Assembly (NCBI GenBank): GCA_963693365.1
Contig: CAVNZM010000013.1
Location: 8,680,001-8,744,000, forward strand
Direction: 5' to 3'
DNA length: 64,000 nucleotides
Origin: Amoebidium appalachense
Lineage: Eukaryota > Ichthyosporea
Under the pieces are notes generated by a model that saw nothing but the letters and a program-made list of their open reading frames with translations, did not search any database and was not told the origin of the DNA. Positions 1-14,273 of the stretch are shown in pieces. The translations under genes and the position numbers were made by a program. The first letter of the stretch is position 1, and the number at the start of each line of letters is the position of its first letter.

Positions 1-97
1 CAAATAGCTACGAATTTACGTGGCCTATAAGCTTATAAATTCTGCCTTTGCCTTAGTGTCTTCGTACCATCATCCCAACATGTGCATTTCCTGGTTT

Positions 98-1281
98 TTA
101 GCAGGAGAAATCCTGCAAAAAAAACAAAAAAACACACACCACAAGTATATTCCAAGACCCACTATTTAGGTTTCCCTCATAACCCAAGACAACAGCTATA
201 CACGTGCCTACACTGCACCATGCACAAACATCTCCCACGGCCCACATGCGCAAGAGAAAGAGAGAGAAGAAACACGCACCGGCACATATCCCGTCAGGAC
301 CCGCTGCTGTGGGGATGACCGGGCCAGCTGGTGCTGCTGGGGGCTAACCCCAGATACGGTCGATGCACTCACCGTGCGCTGCTTAACTACCCCTGCAGGC
401 TGCCCTTGTTTGGCAGCCCCTAGCCCGGGTTTACCCCCGGTTGTGATCTTGGACGGATGCAATACAGGCGTAGAGTCTGCCCGCCTGCGCACGGCCATAC
501 CAACAGCAAGTGGATTTGTTAGCGAGTCATTGACCGGCAGTTGGTTTTGAAACCCCTGGGGGGCCTCAATTTTTACCAACGTGGCTCCCTGTGAGGGATT
601 TGCTGAAATTTGGCCCGTGCTGCTGATGGAGTATGTGTGGTAGGTGAATGCGGGCTGCTGCTGTGTGTGCTGGGCAGACTGGTGCTGGGAGGGCTGCTGG
701 ATTGCATACTGGGCCGTGATCTGCTGCACTGAGTCGGCCTGTGTCTGTGCATAGTCGTAGTAGGCCGGCTGCAGCATCTGCTGCTGGAACGTGTTGACCT
801 GTGGCGTGGATTGTGCTACTGTGTAGTGTGTGACCCCCCTGTTGTCGGGGTAGGTAAGATCCGAGGAAAAAGGTGTACTATCGCTAATAATCGTATCCCC
901 AATGCGCGCCTGTTGAGGCCACGCAATTCTTTGCTCCGAGAGAGTGTACGCCTGCGTCTGTGACTGTGTTTGCTGTGCGGTCGCTACGGTGGTGTATGGG
1001 TTGTAGCGCAGGGTGGCCTGCTGCTGCTGCTGTTGAAATGTGGGTATGACCTGGTATGTGTCGTGCTGCTGTGTGTGTGTTTGGTGCTGCTGCAGCAGCT
1101 GTGTATGCTGTTGCAGCTGGTGCTGCTGCTGAAGAAACTGTTGCTGCTGCTGCAGCAGCAGCTGCTGCGTCTGCTGGGACTGCCCAGACATGTCCGTTCC
1201 ACGACCCAACAGCTGCAAGGTAGCTTGCTTGCTCCCCCCATGCCCGGTTGGCCAGAGGTACGTGCCTGGGTCTTGTGACAT
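98..1281 (-). CDS. Gln-rich low-complexity protein, two-exon model
   Basis: I do not recognise a family. The main exon (280-1281) starts at ATG 1281 (MSQDPGTYLW) and encodes 334 residues. Residues about 20-75 are poly-Gln with His and Thr. A Q/Y/T-rich middle follows (for example QPAYYDYAQTQ), then a Lys/Arg-bearing tail with many Ser and Val. This composition is typical of disordered transcription-factor or RNA-binding regions, but no folded domain is visible. A donor GTGCGT follows codon 334 (GYVP). A polypyrimidine-rich acceptor ending TTTTGCAG at 113 would join a tiny last exon (98-112) adding DFSC and a TAA stop, in phase 0, for 338 aa. That last exon is tentative and the gene could run past the left edge of the window. 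Q codons are mainly CAG, so the repeat is prone to length change. Confidence 0.55.
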
Positions 1282-4020
1282 CAATGTATGGTCATGCCGC
1301 TGTGCGCGTGTTTTGGGGAAAAGCAACTGTTCTCATTTAACAGTACCAGAAAATATGTATTCTCGGATTACGGCGAGGAAAAATTCGCCACCAAATTCGA
1401 GCGCAAAAATGTGTTAGCTGTTTGTAATGTGTCCTACTATAGCCCCTTAAAAACCGCGACGAAAGGGGGGAAAATTACTAATGATAGCACTAACCCCTTA
1501 ACACTGAACCGTTCATGCTTTGAGAAGAGTCTGCGGGGACAGTACCATCAACTTGACTAAAGGCTGTACGAACGAGGAAAAAAACGGCCTCTGTTGAATT
1601 TAATTTGCTTGTGTTTGTGATGAAAGCAAACTTGTTGTTGTTCTACACTACTGTCGGCTTGCACAGGGCACTACGCAGAGAAACAGTCTGTCTGTAGGAA
1701 CTTATGAAATAAAACTAAAAAGTATACAATAATAACAGCATATTAGACAATTAGAAGAAAAAATCTAATGCCGGGTTATTCGACACGACAACGTGGGCCC
1801 GAAAATTCAGAATGAACCGAAGGCTGAGGACCGAGTTCAACGGACTTGCGTGCACTATCACTCGTGATGATCCGCATGGCGTGAAACACGCCAAGAGATA
1901 CAAACGATATATATCCAATCAGAGCCCGGCGTGGAATGCATTACATCAGTACCGTAAGATTTACACTCTCCGTGATTAGTCCAGTGACCATAGCCTACTA
2001 ATTATAGCTAGAAATGTTTATTTTTATATTATATTTTTAAAGATATTACATATAATACCAGATATATGGGTAATACGGCTTTACAGATGCCTGTTTTCCT
2101 GGAAGCTTGAACTCTATGGCGTTGACTCACAGAGAGAATGACGAACGATTGGTCGGGTGAAATCGCTTTTTAGGTAGATCTGAGATCAGCCAATGCAACG
2201 TGTGCATTTCTGGGACTATAAGGCCCCAGCGGAAATCCAGCACTAAAATCTATTAGAAAACAAAAGAACTACAAATTAAACAATAAATTAATATTAAAAA
2301 TTGTTCTTTGCGTAATACTTAGCAGCATATGCCAATAAAAGTAACTCTGTAATTATTTATTGCTTCACCTTTGCGGTCGGCAAAAACGCAGAGAATCTGC
2401 CCCTCTCTGAGAATTGTTCCGGATACCAATCGGGTGAACGCATCATTAGATCACTACCGGGCCACATGCCTTATTACGGTATCCCCTGACACTCGAAATT
2501 TCCCTTTTCCCAAAAGTGTTGTTTCTCAAAATTCCTTTAGCGGTTAACCCATTAGAAAAGGTTTTTAGGTTTGCATGGTTTGGTTTAGACTATTGCCCTC
2601 CAGACTATGGCTTTTCCACTTCTTTGAGAAGTAGAGTCTGTTTTATGAGCGGAAGCAATAAGCTCATTATTGCGATACAAACCTGTGGGACAGCTTATAC
2701 TATGCTTACTAAGACCCTATGGTTGATCACCACTGAATCCTGGAATATTCATTTGGATATGTCGGTCTTTGATTTGTTTTATTGAAGTCTAGGGGAGCAT
2801 CCTGCATGTAGGTCTGTAGTAATGATATACTCTTGGAAATATTGAGGTTGGGCTGCTAATAACAGTCTACGATACACGCGAATTATATGCGGGTCCCAAT
2901 ACATATTCTGGGGTTTTATTGGAATATATCAATTGCCTGTCACTGGCTGCTGGCGCAGCCGCTGCAGCTGCATGCTGAATATTCGAAACGACTTGTCGAC
3001 ATATAATATTAATAATAAAACCACATATGCATGCATCAGCTTTCATTTTCAGGAATACATCGGGCTGGATTTTAAATCACTTAGCTCCTCCCATGGCCAT
3101 GCAAAGATATTTGAAAAGTCCACTAATATACATGTCGTGGCCATTGTACACTCGTTTGGAAATAATCAAACAACAATTCCTTCGCTGGTGGTCCACTCCC
3201 AAACAGTAATGGATAAAAGTATATGTCTTATGAGATATATCCACAGTTGAAAATACACGAACTGGCAAATCGTCGATATTGGCTACATTTGGCAATATAT
3301 AGACATCAAAATATGGATTTCACTACTTATAAAATGACACATCCAGCTGATTGTGGACTTTTATTATTACAGTGTATATGAATCATGTAAACTGTGACAC
3401 AGACTTGGCGTCTGTGAGATATATTACTTTTTGGATATCTCCCAGCCTCATTGGGATTCCCGGGCGACAGCTGTAAGGAGCTGTTATGCGATTGGTCGTC
3501 ACTGCCCACGCTAGGATGTCGCTATCCCAAAATTGAATAGTTTGGAACAAAAAAGCACATACACTCCGCACACATATGTATACGGTATATATACATATCT
3601 TCTCGAAAACGAAATATATTTTGTAATTGCTTGGATTGAATAATTAATTTCCGACCAGAGGTACACATAGCCAGGCGTCCCGGCTTTCACAATATATATA
3701 TTACGTGGTGTATGTCACGACTTGGTCACGACGGCCGGCGAGCCACGATGGAAGCTGGCCCTCGACCTCGTGGATGGCCCAGGCCGGGACTCTCGACCGA
3801 GTCGATGGCCGTCGGCCACGTGGCCCAACAGCGATATATCGTTGACCATGACATGTGCACACAGCTGCACAGCTAAGAAACTACTCAATAGTTTCGACCA
3901 GGCATGCCCAGGTAACCGTTATTAGTCGTGGCATTCTTGAGTGTGTATGTTATGTAGGACCGTTCATTCACGGCCGTGTTTTTGGTTTTTTTCCTTCTTA
4001 TTTTTGTCTTTCAGATTTGG
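1282..4020. other. AT-rich spacer with no supported gene
   Basis: This is mostly unique, AT-rich sequence. It holds a few ATG-to-stop frames of up to 105 codons (for example 2516-2785 and 2933-3250), but they show no recognisable domain, no splice-phase support and no GC-rich codon use like the real exons elsewhere. A GC-rich block at about 3720-3870 stands out against the AT-rich surroundings. Confidence 0.6.
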
Positions 4021-4026
4021 AAGCCT

Positions 4027-4060
<34 letters not shown>
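4021..4060. repeat. Poly-C tract
   Basis: An uninterrupted run of about 33 C is followed by (CA)n. It lies in the spacer and belongs to no gene I can support. Confidence 0.9.
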
Positions 4061-4366
4061 ACACACACACCGTGACAGGCTTCAAGTCGCAATCATCATA
4101 GTCTGACAGACGTCAGTGCGTGTTTGCGTGCGCACATATGTGCCGCATATATGTATGCATGGTCCAACACAATTTGTGAGGCCCTGACTATTGGTGTTAC
4201 TATCCACTATCACTTTATTCTTGGTGTGAAATTGTGCACTCATTCTCACACACATGTAAATTCTGATAAAAGGGGTGTGTTACAGTAGTAAATACTTCGT
4301 GTTTGTGACAGTCGCCCCCTAGAGTCACCGGCGTGGTGTGAGACACTTTTTCAGTGACGTGTATGT

Positions 4367-4948
<582 letters not shown>

Positions 4949-5628
4949 CACTGTGTTATTGTTGTTTTGTACGGGTCTAAGGGAGCAGAGTGCACAGAGG
5001 TGTCATGTAAAACACGACCAACACAATAAAGAGAGGGTAATCGGAGTTGTTCACGACACATGAAAGATTTCAAACAATAACTGACCTTTTATTGTGCTCT
5101 CGAGTCTTTTTGTACTTGCAACTTCTTATCTCAACTAAAAGAGGAGAACCAATCGGTTCTATCAGATGATAGAAAAACACATTCCGACAGAGCATATGCA
5201 TTCCAACTTCCGACATAACAGAAGCTTAGAAACTCTTACTTAAATAACCTAAGTAATTATACATCTTGTCACTATTACTACACATATATATTTATACTCG
5301 TCTCTATAAAGAAATTCATTTAAATACATATATTTCCTAATAGTCGACACTCTCAAAGTGAAGACACAATACGATAAACCGAGTTCCATACATCTCTATT
5401 GTGTCCAATCATAACACGTATATTAATAGACAGGAATGCACAACACGATCTATAGATGTACTCACTCGCGACTATTGGTGAGTCATCTTATTGTGAACTA
5501 AAACTAAACCTCTTTGAACTAAAACAAAGACAACGAATATAGCTAGCCATTCACGCTACCTCTCAGATAAACAGAGGAGAGCAAACACAGATAAAATACA
5601 ATAAGTTCTATCAGGCAAGAGAGCCAGG

Positions 5629-5658
5629 TGTGCACAGATCTACAGATATCTGTGCACA
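5629..5658. repeat. Perfect short hairpin
   Basis: Inverted arms TGTGCACAGAT (5629-5639) and ATCTGTGCACA (5648-5658) are separated by 8 nt. The hairpin sits just before the duplicated purine-tract unit. Its function is unknown. Confidence 0.7.
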
Positions 5659-5668
5659 CAGAAACAAA

Positions 5669-5685
5669 GGAGAGAGAGAGATACG

Positions 5686-5718
<33 letters not shown>

Positions 5719-6171
5719 GGGAGAAAGAAAGAAAAGAGAAAAAGGGAGAGAGGGGGGGAGAGCACAAGGAGAGCAGACACGAATACAAAAAGCTAAGACA
5801 CATACATACTTCAAGACTCTTGCTGTCATACATAGTGACGTATTCCAATATCCCCACTCAAGGGGTTGAAGTTTGTGTTCTCGTGTCTGTTGATGTGACG
5901 GTAGATGAGGTCCTAACACATGGGGCCGTCACACACAAGTCTCCCCACTCGAGGATGCAAACTGAAGGGAGAGAGAGAGATAGGGGGGGGGGGGGGGGGG
6001 GGGGGGGAGGGTTTGAGAGAGAAAAAGAGAGAGAGAGAGAAAGAAAGAAAAGAGAAAAAGGGAGAGAGGGGGGAGAGCACGAAAAAGGAGAGCAGACACG
6101 AATACAAACAAAGCTAAGACACATACATACTCTAAGACTCTTGCTGTCCTACGTAGTGACGTATTCCAACA
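5669..6171. repeat. Imperfect tandem duplication with purine/poly-G tract
   Basis: Two copies are offset by about 321 bp (5669-5850 and 5962-6171). Each copy has a GAGAGAGAGATA lead-in, a poly-G run, a GA-rich block, a conserved segment with CAGACACGAATACAAA, and an end at TGACGTATTCCAA. The purine tract recalls the polypurine tract of LTR elements, but I see no reverse-transcriptase or integrase reading frame nearby. Confidence 0.8.
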
Positions 6172-6229
6172 GTTATTGGCGATGCATGTGCATGCATGTG
6201 TGACGTTTGTGTGTCAGGGATATTGATAC

Positions 6230-6340
6230 GGGGGGCGGGGAGGGGGGGGGGGGGGGGGGGGGGGGGAGGGGGGGGAGGGGGGGGGGGGGGGGAGGGGGAG
6301 GGGGGAGGGGGGTGAAGGGGGGGGGGGGAGGCAGGCACGG
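6230..6340. repeat. Poly-G block
   Basis: About 110 bp of almost pure G is broken by single A residues. It lies in intergenic spacer. Confidence 0.9.
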
Positions 6341-6678
6341 GGGGTACACACGTACAGTGAGTGAGAGAAAAGGCAGTAATAAAGGTGCACATGTACGTTG
6401 GGACTCCGGATCCCTATCGTAAAAACGGTTTTTTTGAGTTTCCTTATATGGGCAATCCAATCGAACCGGATTCGATCTGGACCAATCATAAATACCCGTG
6501 GAAAAGGTTTTTCAACTTTTTCTCAGCTACACCGTAGGGGTTCCCTATCCCGTAACCGCTTTCACGTGAAATTTTAACGATGTTTTCGTGGATGGGTGTG
6601 CCACAGTTACGATTGCGTGCATAGCCACATGGTGTGACAGTTAGGGAGGGTGTGTGAGCCTATGTAGTACGTATCCGA

Positions 6679-6847
6679 GCAGAATTATTCTGCAAAGAGC
6701 AGATTTATTCCGAAAAAACAAAATGGTTCTGCACTTGAAGCAGAATTACTCTGCTTGGAACAAATGTATTCTACTGCATTGCGCAGAATAATTCTGCTTC
6801 TTGCAGAGGAATTCAGAATGATTCTGTTCCAAGCGGAATAATTCTGC
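6679..6847. repeat. Cluster of near-palindromes GCAGAATNATTCTGC
   Basis: Four copies of a 15-bp near-palindrome occur at 6679-6693, 6740-6754, 6783-6797 and 6833-6847. They are nested in larger inverted arms: GAAGCAGAATTA (6737-6748) with TAATTCTGCTTC (6789-6800), and CTTGGAACA (6754-6762) with TGTTCCAAG (6825-6833). The region could fold into a branched hairpin. No gene is associated. Confidence 0.8.
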
Positions 6848-8676
6848 TCAAAATAATTATATAATTACTCGCTTAGACCATAATGCTTCCGCTGCCGATG
6901 TGGTTGAGCTCGAAAAGACTTTTTTTATAGTATTACCGCTACGGTATCATGTTAGGGACTAATTAGCTACTGCGGCCCCAGGGAACCTATAAAATTTATC
7001 AATCGTAAACACTCAATCTGCTGTAGACGGGCAAAGCGGAATTTGTGTTTGAAGTGTGAATGTGTATGGGTATGTATTTGCGTGTCGCACACCGGTGTAT
7101 CTGCATGTACACGTGCATGCACGTGTATGTGAGTGAGTTGTGTGTGTACGCCCATCTATAGATAGAATGTCTGCACATGTGCAGGTGTGGCGTGTGTGCG
7201 TGTGCGTGCGCAGGTGCTTGCATGCGGGTGTGTGTGCGTGCGCGCGGGCGGGCGCGCGGGCGGGCAGGTGTGCGGGCATGCGTGCGTGTCATGATGCGTG
7301 CGTGGGGGTGTGTGTGCAACACGTGTGCAAGAAAAGTGCTGACTTACGGCAAAAGTCCCTACTATTCTCGCCTGACTAGCAGAGTGTACACACTACAACT
7401 AACACGTACCTGGGCACACATGCATATGAATGAGAGTATACGTGGGTGATCAGGCCACTAAACTAACAGACATAAACACGTGCAGAGTGGTGCTGGGCAA
7501 TGCACGATGCCACAGCACTAACAGAGAGGGTAGTGTGGAGAGGTAGAAACACAGTTGCATGTTCTGTCAATCTACGTCTAATTTATTATGCTCGATTCTC
7601 ACCTATTTATCTGCCGCAGGCAGATTCCATGAATACAGATCTATCCAAAGGTATTTGCGCATCTGATTGGCAAATACTATGAATACTATAAATCTGACCA
7701 ATCATATAACGACACGTACATGAACGGAAATCAAACTGCATTCCCCTCATACGGTCCAATCGCAGACAAAACACCCGACTACACAGAAAACATGAAAAGC
7801 ATGCACAACAATTGTCGGATGCGTGCTTTCCTCTCGCTGTCGCCAATAGCTAAACAAACTATGAATACCACACGTGCCTAATGAATAACAGAGGGCAAAC
7901 AAGAGCATGCCGGACATGCTTATGAAATAAAGGGTGATAAAGCACAAATAAACGATCGTACCTAACTATGTATGCTATGTGCTCGTGCAACCTGTGTAAA
8001 CCAAAGATGTGCAACTAATGAAGAATCGTGCTGTGCACGTGCGTGCGAAATGCATATGCCAACTCGTGCACTATTGTTGTATATTCTGGCAACGTGTAGT
8101 ACGTTACACTGTGCTCTTGCTGCCGTCAATGCGGCGGTAGTACCATACTAGAACTAATAGTTAACTCAGGGTCAGTAGCAGGAGCCAATGCAGGGAGTCT
8201 CGCGTGCCCACTTGCAACTAATGGGGAAGACCTAACCCATTTTTAGTCCACAAGGACGCTGGGGGATACTTTGCAACGATAAGCCGGGGTGAGGCCTTTT
8301 GGCAACTAAATGTTCGTGTATTTGTGTGTGTGTGTGTGTGTGTGCGTTGGGGGGGGGGGGGGGGGGGGGGGGGGAATGTGTCAATGATTAAGAGTACATA
8401 TGTATTGTTATGTGTGTGTTGTGAGCGGCTGCCCGGCATGCGCGTTCAATTTTCAAGTCTACACTACAGCGGGGTAAAATTATGTGGGCCATGCATTTGC
8501 AGGCTACTGCTATATTTACGTTTTGGGCTTGAATATTCAAAACCGCTAGCAGATTCGATCACATATCAAGATATCATGATGGCATATGATATATGCATGT
8601 CATGGCAGCCGAAGGGGGTGCCCTTCTCTCTCTATCTCTCTCTCTCCCCCCCCCCCCCCCCCCCCCCCCCTCCCCC

Positions 8677-8707
<31 letters not shown>

Positions 8708-9340
8708 AAAAAAAAAAAAAAAACCCCTTCCCTTCACCCCTCCCCTCCCTCTCCTGCTCCTCCTCCTCCCGCTTCGAATTCAAGTCTGAGAATACCTATA
8801 AAACAGTTAGACACCGTCATCTACTGGTGCAATCTGGGCACACAAACACACATAATAAATATATCCGGTTGTGCATCCTTCAGCGCTTGTTTCTTTTCCT
8901 GCACGTAGCCACCCCACAGCCACATCATGGCCGGGTTATGCACGAGCTGGAAATAAAAAATGATTTGGTTTATTTGCACTCTTCACAAACGAGTAACCCT
9001 GCAGGGTAGTGCACATATTGCACAGAGCAACCGGATTTCATCGGTCCTACGGCATGAATTTTGTTTAATTTGATTAAGCTTTTTTCAGTTGTTCGTTATT
9101 TGTTCCCGGTCCGGATAAGTACGGATATACAGTATGTTTATAGCTAAACACCCTACGACCACAGTAATAGTACGCAAACAACATCACCTAATTGTGCATG
9201 ACGCTTTAACAACCCCGTTGTGCTACAAAGGACATGCTGGTACATACTGCTTCTATATTCAACTAATGCGGTAACCTAAAATGGTCATACCCTACATGAT
9301 ACCCCCCCCCCCCCCCCCCCCCTCCCCCCCAGGTGATTAG
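6848..9340. other. Spacer with simple repeats and no supported gene
   Basis: This stretch lies downstream of the GABA transaminase stop. It holds (TG)n and CG-rich microsatellite DNA at 7040-7320, a poly-G run at 8349-8374, a (CT)n-(C)n-(A)n composite at 8625-8723 and a poly-C run at 9302-9330. No reading frame shows a domain. Confidence 0.6.
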
Positions 9341-9779
9341 CTACTTGTATTTTGCGGTGCAGACCCTCTCCATGGTCTCCAGGAAGACGTCGGCATGCTT
9401 GCGCTGCACAGGCACAGTGTGAGCTGCAGTGTACACTTGCAAGAGAATCCAACCGGGGTTTAAGGAAAACCCGGCCTCTACAGTTAAATGTGTGATGGTG
9501 CCTATGTGTACACAGTTATTCTTACGTGGTTGAAAACAATCCGTGCCTTAGGTGCTATACTTTATATGGTCTGTCGATGGGGGAGGAGGAAGGGGGAGGG
9601 GGGAGGGGAGACATTCTATCTACAAGAGAAATGCAAAGGTGAGTTGGGGAGGGGGCATGCACTGCTGTAATCTCTCTCTCTCTCTCTCCCTCTCCCCCTC
9701 TCCCTCTCCCCCCCCCCCCCTCCCCCCCCCCCCCCCCCTCCCCTTCGCAGCCCCCACACACTGTGTGTGTGTTTCCAAG

Positions 9780-9822
<43 letters not shown>

Positions 9823-10062
9823 AAAAAAAAAAACACCTCACCAACGGGGTTTCCCCCTTTCACTCGTTGACTTTTCAGCCGTCTTCTTTCTTTTCATTTC
9901 AACTTCTTCCTTCCTTAATTTTGAAGTTCTTTACTTACTTTCCTTCTCTCCTTTTTCCTCGGACCATCTTTCTCTTATTCTTTCTTTTCTTTTCTTCGTC
10001 TTCGATTCTTTTGTAAGAAGGTTAAAAAAGAGGGGGCAGGCGGGGGGCGGGGCGGGGCGGAG

Positions 10063-10094
<32 letters not shown>

Positions 10095-10384
10095 AGCACT
10101 CACCTGGAAGACAAGCATGGGGCGTAGGCGGACACTTTGGTCTCCACAGCCACTGGTGTGCACCCTGCCCTACTGCGTCAGCACGTGTGCCTCCAGAACG
10201 AACACACACACACAAACAGTGAGATGGGTGGGCGCATGGGGGGTAACTGCAGCCCAGGGGATGACAGACACATGCTCTACAGCTGTTCTAATGGCAACCA
10301 AGGGAAATACTCCAGAAAGGCATTAATATCATGTCCGCACGCCACACAAACACACACACACAGAGACACACAGACACACACACA

Positions 10385-10461
<77 letters not shown>

Positions 10462-10879
10462 GCTCCTTGCATGCTCTGCTTGATCACATCTACCGGCACG
10501 TTGCCTCATGCTTGCTCGACAACCTTAACCACCAAGTTGGCATTACTCCGGCATTCCTTTATATGGTGAATTGCAGTGCCCAAAAAGGAATTCCATCCCA
10601 TATACAGGCGAAAGCAATCATCGAATCCGACATCGTATTTGCGCAATGCTGCGAGATGCCTGCTTGGGCCTTTGAGGTGTGTGTGTTGGTCGTGGCTGTG
10701 TGTGTACGGGGGCTGGTCTACTTTAATAATTGATGTGTTAGTGGCCTTTGCTTTGTTATTTCTATGGCAATTTGTGGGTGTTTTGTTGCTGGAATGTGTG
10801 AGCGCTTGTGTGTGTTAGGCGTGTTTATGTGTATGTGTGTGTCTGTCTGTGTTTGTGTGCGTGTGTGTGTTTGTGCGTT

Positions 10880-10943
<64 letters not shown>

Positions 10944-12640
10944 TGAATGCGGAACACAGTACGAAGTACGCATACACGATGAGAAGCATGGTGCAGGACA
11001 CATGCAAAGGCAAACATTCAACTATGCAGCATCAGCCATGCGCACAGTATGCGTCATAAGCAGAGCCCATCCTCAGGGAGGGCCCAAGTCATCAATTGCG
11101 TCTGAGTTTCGACCCCTTAGCCCGCGTATATACGACGCTCCAACTCAGACAGCAGCATCAACTGAACTTGGGTGGGTCAACCCGTCTTGATCAAAGACGA
11201 GCAGGGTTGCTTATGCAAGCAAGGTGAGCAAAACGGTGAAGATGTGTGTGCAAACTAATGCAGTGCAGCGACAAACGCGTGTGCTTACAGATGCACGACA
11301 CAGAGCAACCATGCCCGGTTGCATGGAAGTAAAGATGTCTCCACACAGTGGTCTGTCCTGAAAGGACACCTCTGAAAGAAGACAGGGGGGGTTTGAATGC
11401 GGAACACAGTACGAAGTACGCATACACGATGAGAAGCATGGTGCAGGACACATGCAAAGGCAAACATTCAACTATGCAGCATCAGCCATGCGCACAGTAT
11501 GCGTCATAAGCAGAGCCCATCCTCAGGGAGGGCCCAAGTCATCAATTGCGTCTGAGTTTCGACCCCTTAGCCCGCGTATATACGACGCTCCAACTCAGAC
11601 AGCAGCATCAACTGAACTTGGGTGGGTCAACCCGTCTTGATCAAAGACGAGCAGGGTTGCTTATGCAAGCAAGGTGAGCAAAACGGTGAAGATGTGTGTG
11701 CAAACTAATGCAGTGCAGCGACAAACGCGTGTGCTTACAGATGCACGACACAGAGCAACCATGCCCGGTTGCATGGAAGTAAAGATGTCTCCACACAGTG
11801 GTCTGTCCTGAAAGGACACCTGGGGGAGGGGGAGAGAGAGCCTGGGGGTCAGGGTACGTACCCAGCCATGCGCATGGCCATGACCAAGCTGTCTCTCTCG
11901 GCCGGACTCGGGCAGTCAAAGGCCATCACAAAGCCCTGCAGCACGTGACGTCAGCACAAAGGGGGTGCTGGGCCCAGCATATGGCTCACAGCACTATTAT
12001 TATTGGGGCTGGGTAGCCGGGTTACGTGGCAGTTTGCATGCACCAGAGCATATGCATATGCACGATTGATCTGCTAGTGAACCACATCTGCAAAAATTAA
12101 AATACATAGGCCCCACACATCCTTGGGGGACCACCGTGACACGCATCAGACCCAACACATGGTGGCAGTATCTGGGGGGGGCACCCACCTGCCCCCTTGG
12201 GTTGATGATTGTGTTGTCTGGTAGGCGGGATGCAACCTCGGTGATGCCTGCTAGCAGGTAGGCCCCCACATCCGTCACATTGGAAAGCAGGTCGCAGCGC
12301 TCAAACTCATTGGCTAGCGTGCGCGCATACAGCAGGCGCACTGGGTCACCCATCCACCTGTATGTGTGTGGGGAGGTGGGGGTGGGGGGAGAGGGGGTTT
12401 GAAGGTCTGCTGTTGTTGACCTAGATAAAGGTTTGCCGCACATATATGCTACAGGAGCAGTATAAAATAGAGAGGTAAAGGTTCCACCGGCACACGGATA
12501 CACAAGAGTCACAACAGAACACACGGGTGAGCCGAGTCTTGCCATGCTTGTGTTACGGGCTAGAAGGGAGGTGGTGGAAGACAGAGCTAGGGGGGGCATG
12601 CCAAGGCTTTTTTATTTATTTTTTTTTTCTCTTTTTTTCT

Positions 12641-12720
<80 letters not shown>

Positions 12721-13456
12721 GGGGGAGAGGAAGGGAGAGATACAGGCCACAGGACGAACATGTAGAGAAGAGAGAACGGCTACGGACTCAGGTGACACAC
12801 CCAAGTGCAGGCCATCAGCATAGCAATCTAGGACACATCGATAAGGCACACAAGGCACCCACCGAGTATGCTACGGCCCAACTGTGGCATCACTTCACTT
12901 CACTTAAGTTTGCGTGGTTGTGTGCGTGTGTGTCTGTATGTATGTATGTGTGTGTGTGTGTGTGTGCGCGCGCGCGTGTGTGTGCGCGCGCTTGTGTGTG
13001 TGTGTGTGTGTGTACGCACACGCGCGCACGCGTTGAACCCCCGGGGAGAGGGGGGGGGGGGAGGTTATGGACATACGTGTTGAAGTTGCGGTAGGGCAGG
13101 TTGGGGCGCAGCTCGGCATTGTGGAAGAACCCAGCAGCCTGAGGGGGGATATGAGCCAATCAGATGCCAAGGACAGTGGGGGTGTGCATGCTGCCAGGGG
13201 AGATCAACGGTGTTTGCAAATACGTTGCGGCATGCTGTTGGCTGACCCCCCCTACCACACTACACAATCCCCCGCACCATACCACCCACCTAAGCACCCA
13301 TACCGGACTAATCACCTCCCCACAGCCCCCCACCCCCCATACCCCACTACCCCCCCCCCCCCCTCCTCTCCCCCCCCCTCCCCCCGTTTCCCCCAATACC
13401 CCATCACACACCACCGTACCACACTGCACTTTCCCCATACCATTCCGCAACCCCCC

Positions 13457-13490
<34 letters not shown>

Positions 13491-14200
13491 CCCATTTACC
13501 CACCCCCCCCCCCCCCCCTCCCCCCCCCGGTACCATACTAAACATCCCCCATATCGTACTAACCTCCCCCCACCAATATCCCAATATCCCCCCCTCCCCC
13601 TCCCCCCCCTCTCGCCCCGTACCACACTAAACATTCCCTATACCAAACATCCCCCACCCCTCCCCACGCCACACCCACGCACCTGCATCTTCTTTGAGAA
13701 TGTGACGATATCAGGGGCCTCGGGCAGGTCCCAGTATTCGTGTGCCCACATCTTGCCCGTGGCCCCCACCCCAGTCTGCACCTGCATGGGACCAAAGGCA
13801 AAAATGTGAGGGGTTGCCAGTGCATCACATCCCAGAAGACCCCCCCCCCCCCTCCCCCCCCCCCCCCCCCGCCTCTTTCCCTCCCCCCCCCTCCCCCTCC
13901 CTCCCTTCCCCACCTACACACCCACCCACCACCACCTCCGCCACAACAACAACACCGGACATACACACACATCACACCAGTCTCCTTCACCTCCACCACT
14001 GCAAAAAGAGCACACAGAAACCAGAAACCGTGAGGTCAGCCAATCAATCAATCACCTTAGGCCAAACCAGTAGCCTAATAAATGCCTCTGTACATGTGTG
14101 TGTGTCCGCTTGTATGCAGGGTGCATGCAAAAAAAGCAAATTATTTTTTTAGTTGAATGGGGTGTGTGGTGGTGGTGGTGGTGGTAGTGGTGCTGTGTAT

Positions 14201-14273
<73 letters not shown>

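Noticed and set aside
2933-3250. A 105-codon frame in AT-rich spacer
   Set aside because: No domain, no codon bias like the true exons and no splice context. Chance is a sufficient explanation.
5000-6200. LTR retrotransposon
   Set aside because: Purine tracts and a tandem duplication are present, but there is no coding frame for Gag, RT or integrase and no convincing primer-binding site.
8574-10222. Pro-, Gly- and Lys-rich frames around 8.6-10.2 kb
   Set aside because: They translate C(n)A(n), (CT)n and poly-G tracts. Only exons 15 and 16 of ABAT are real here.
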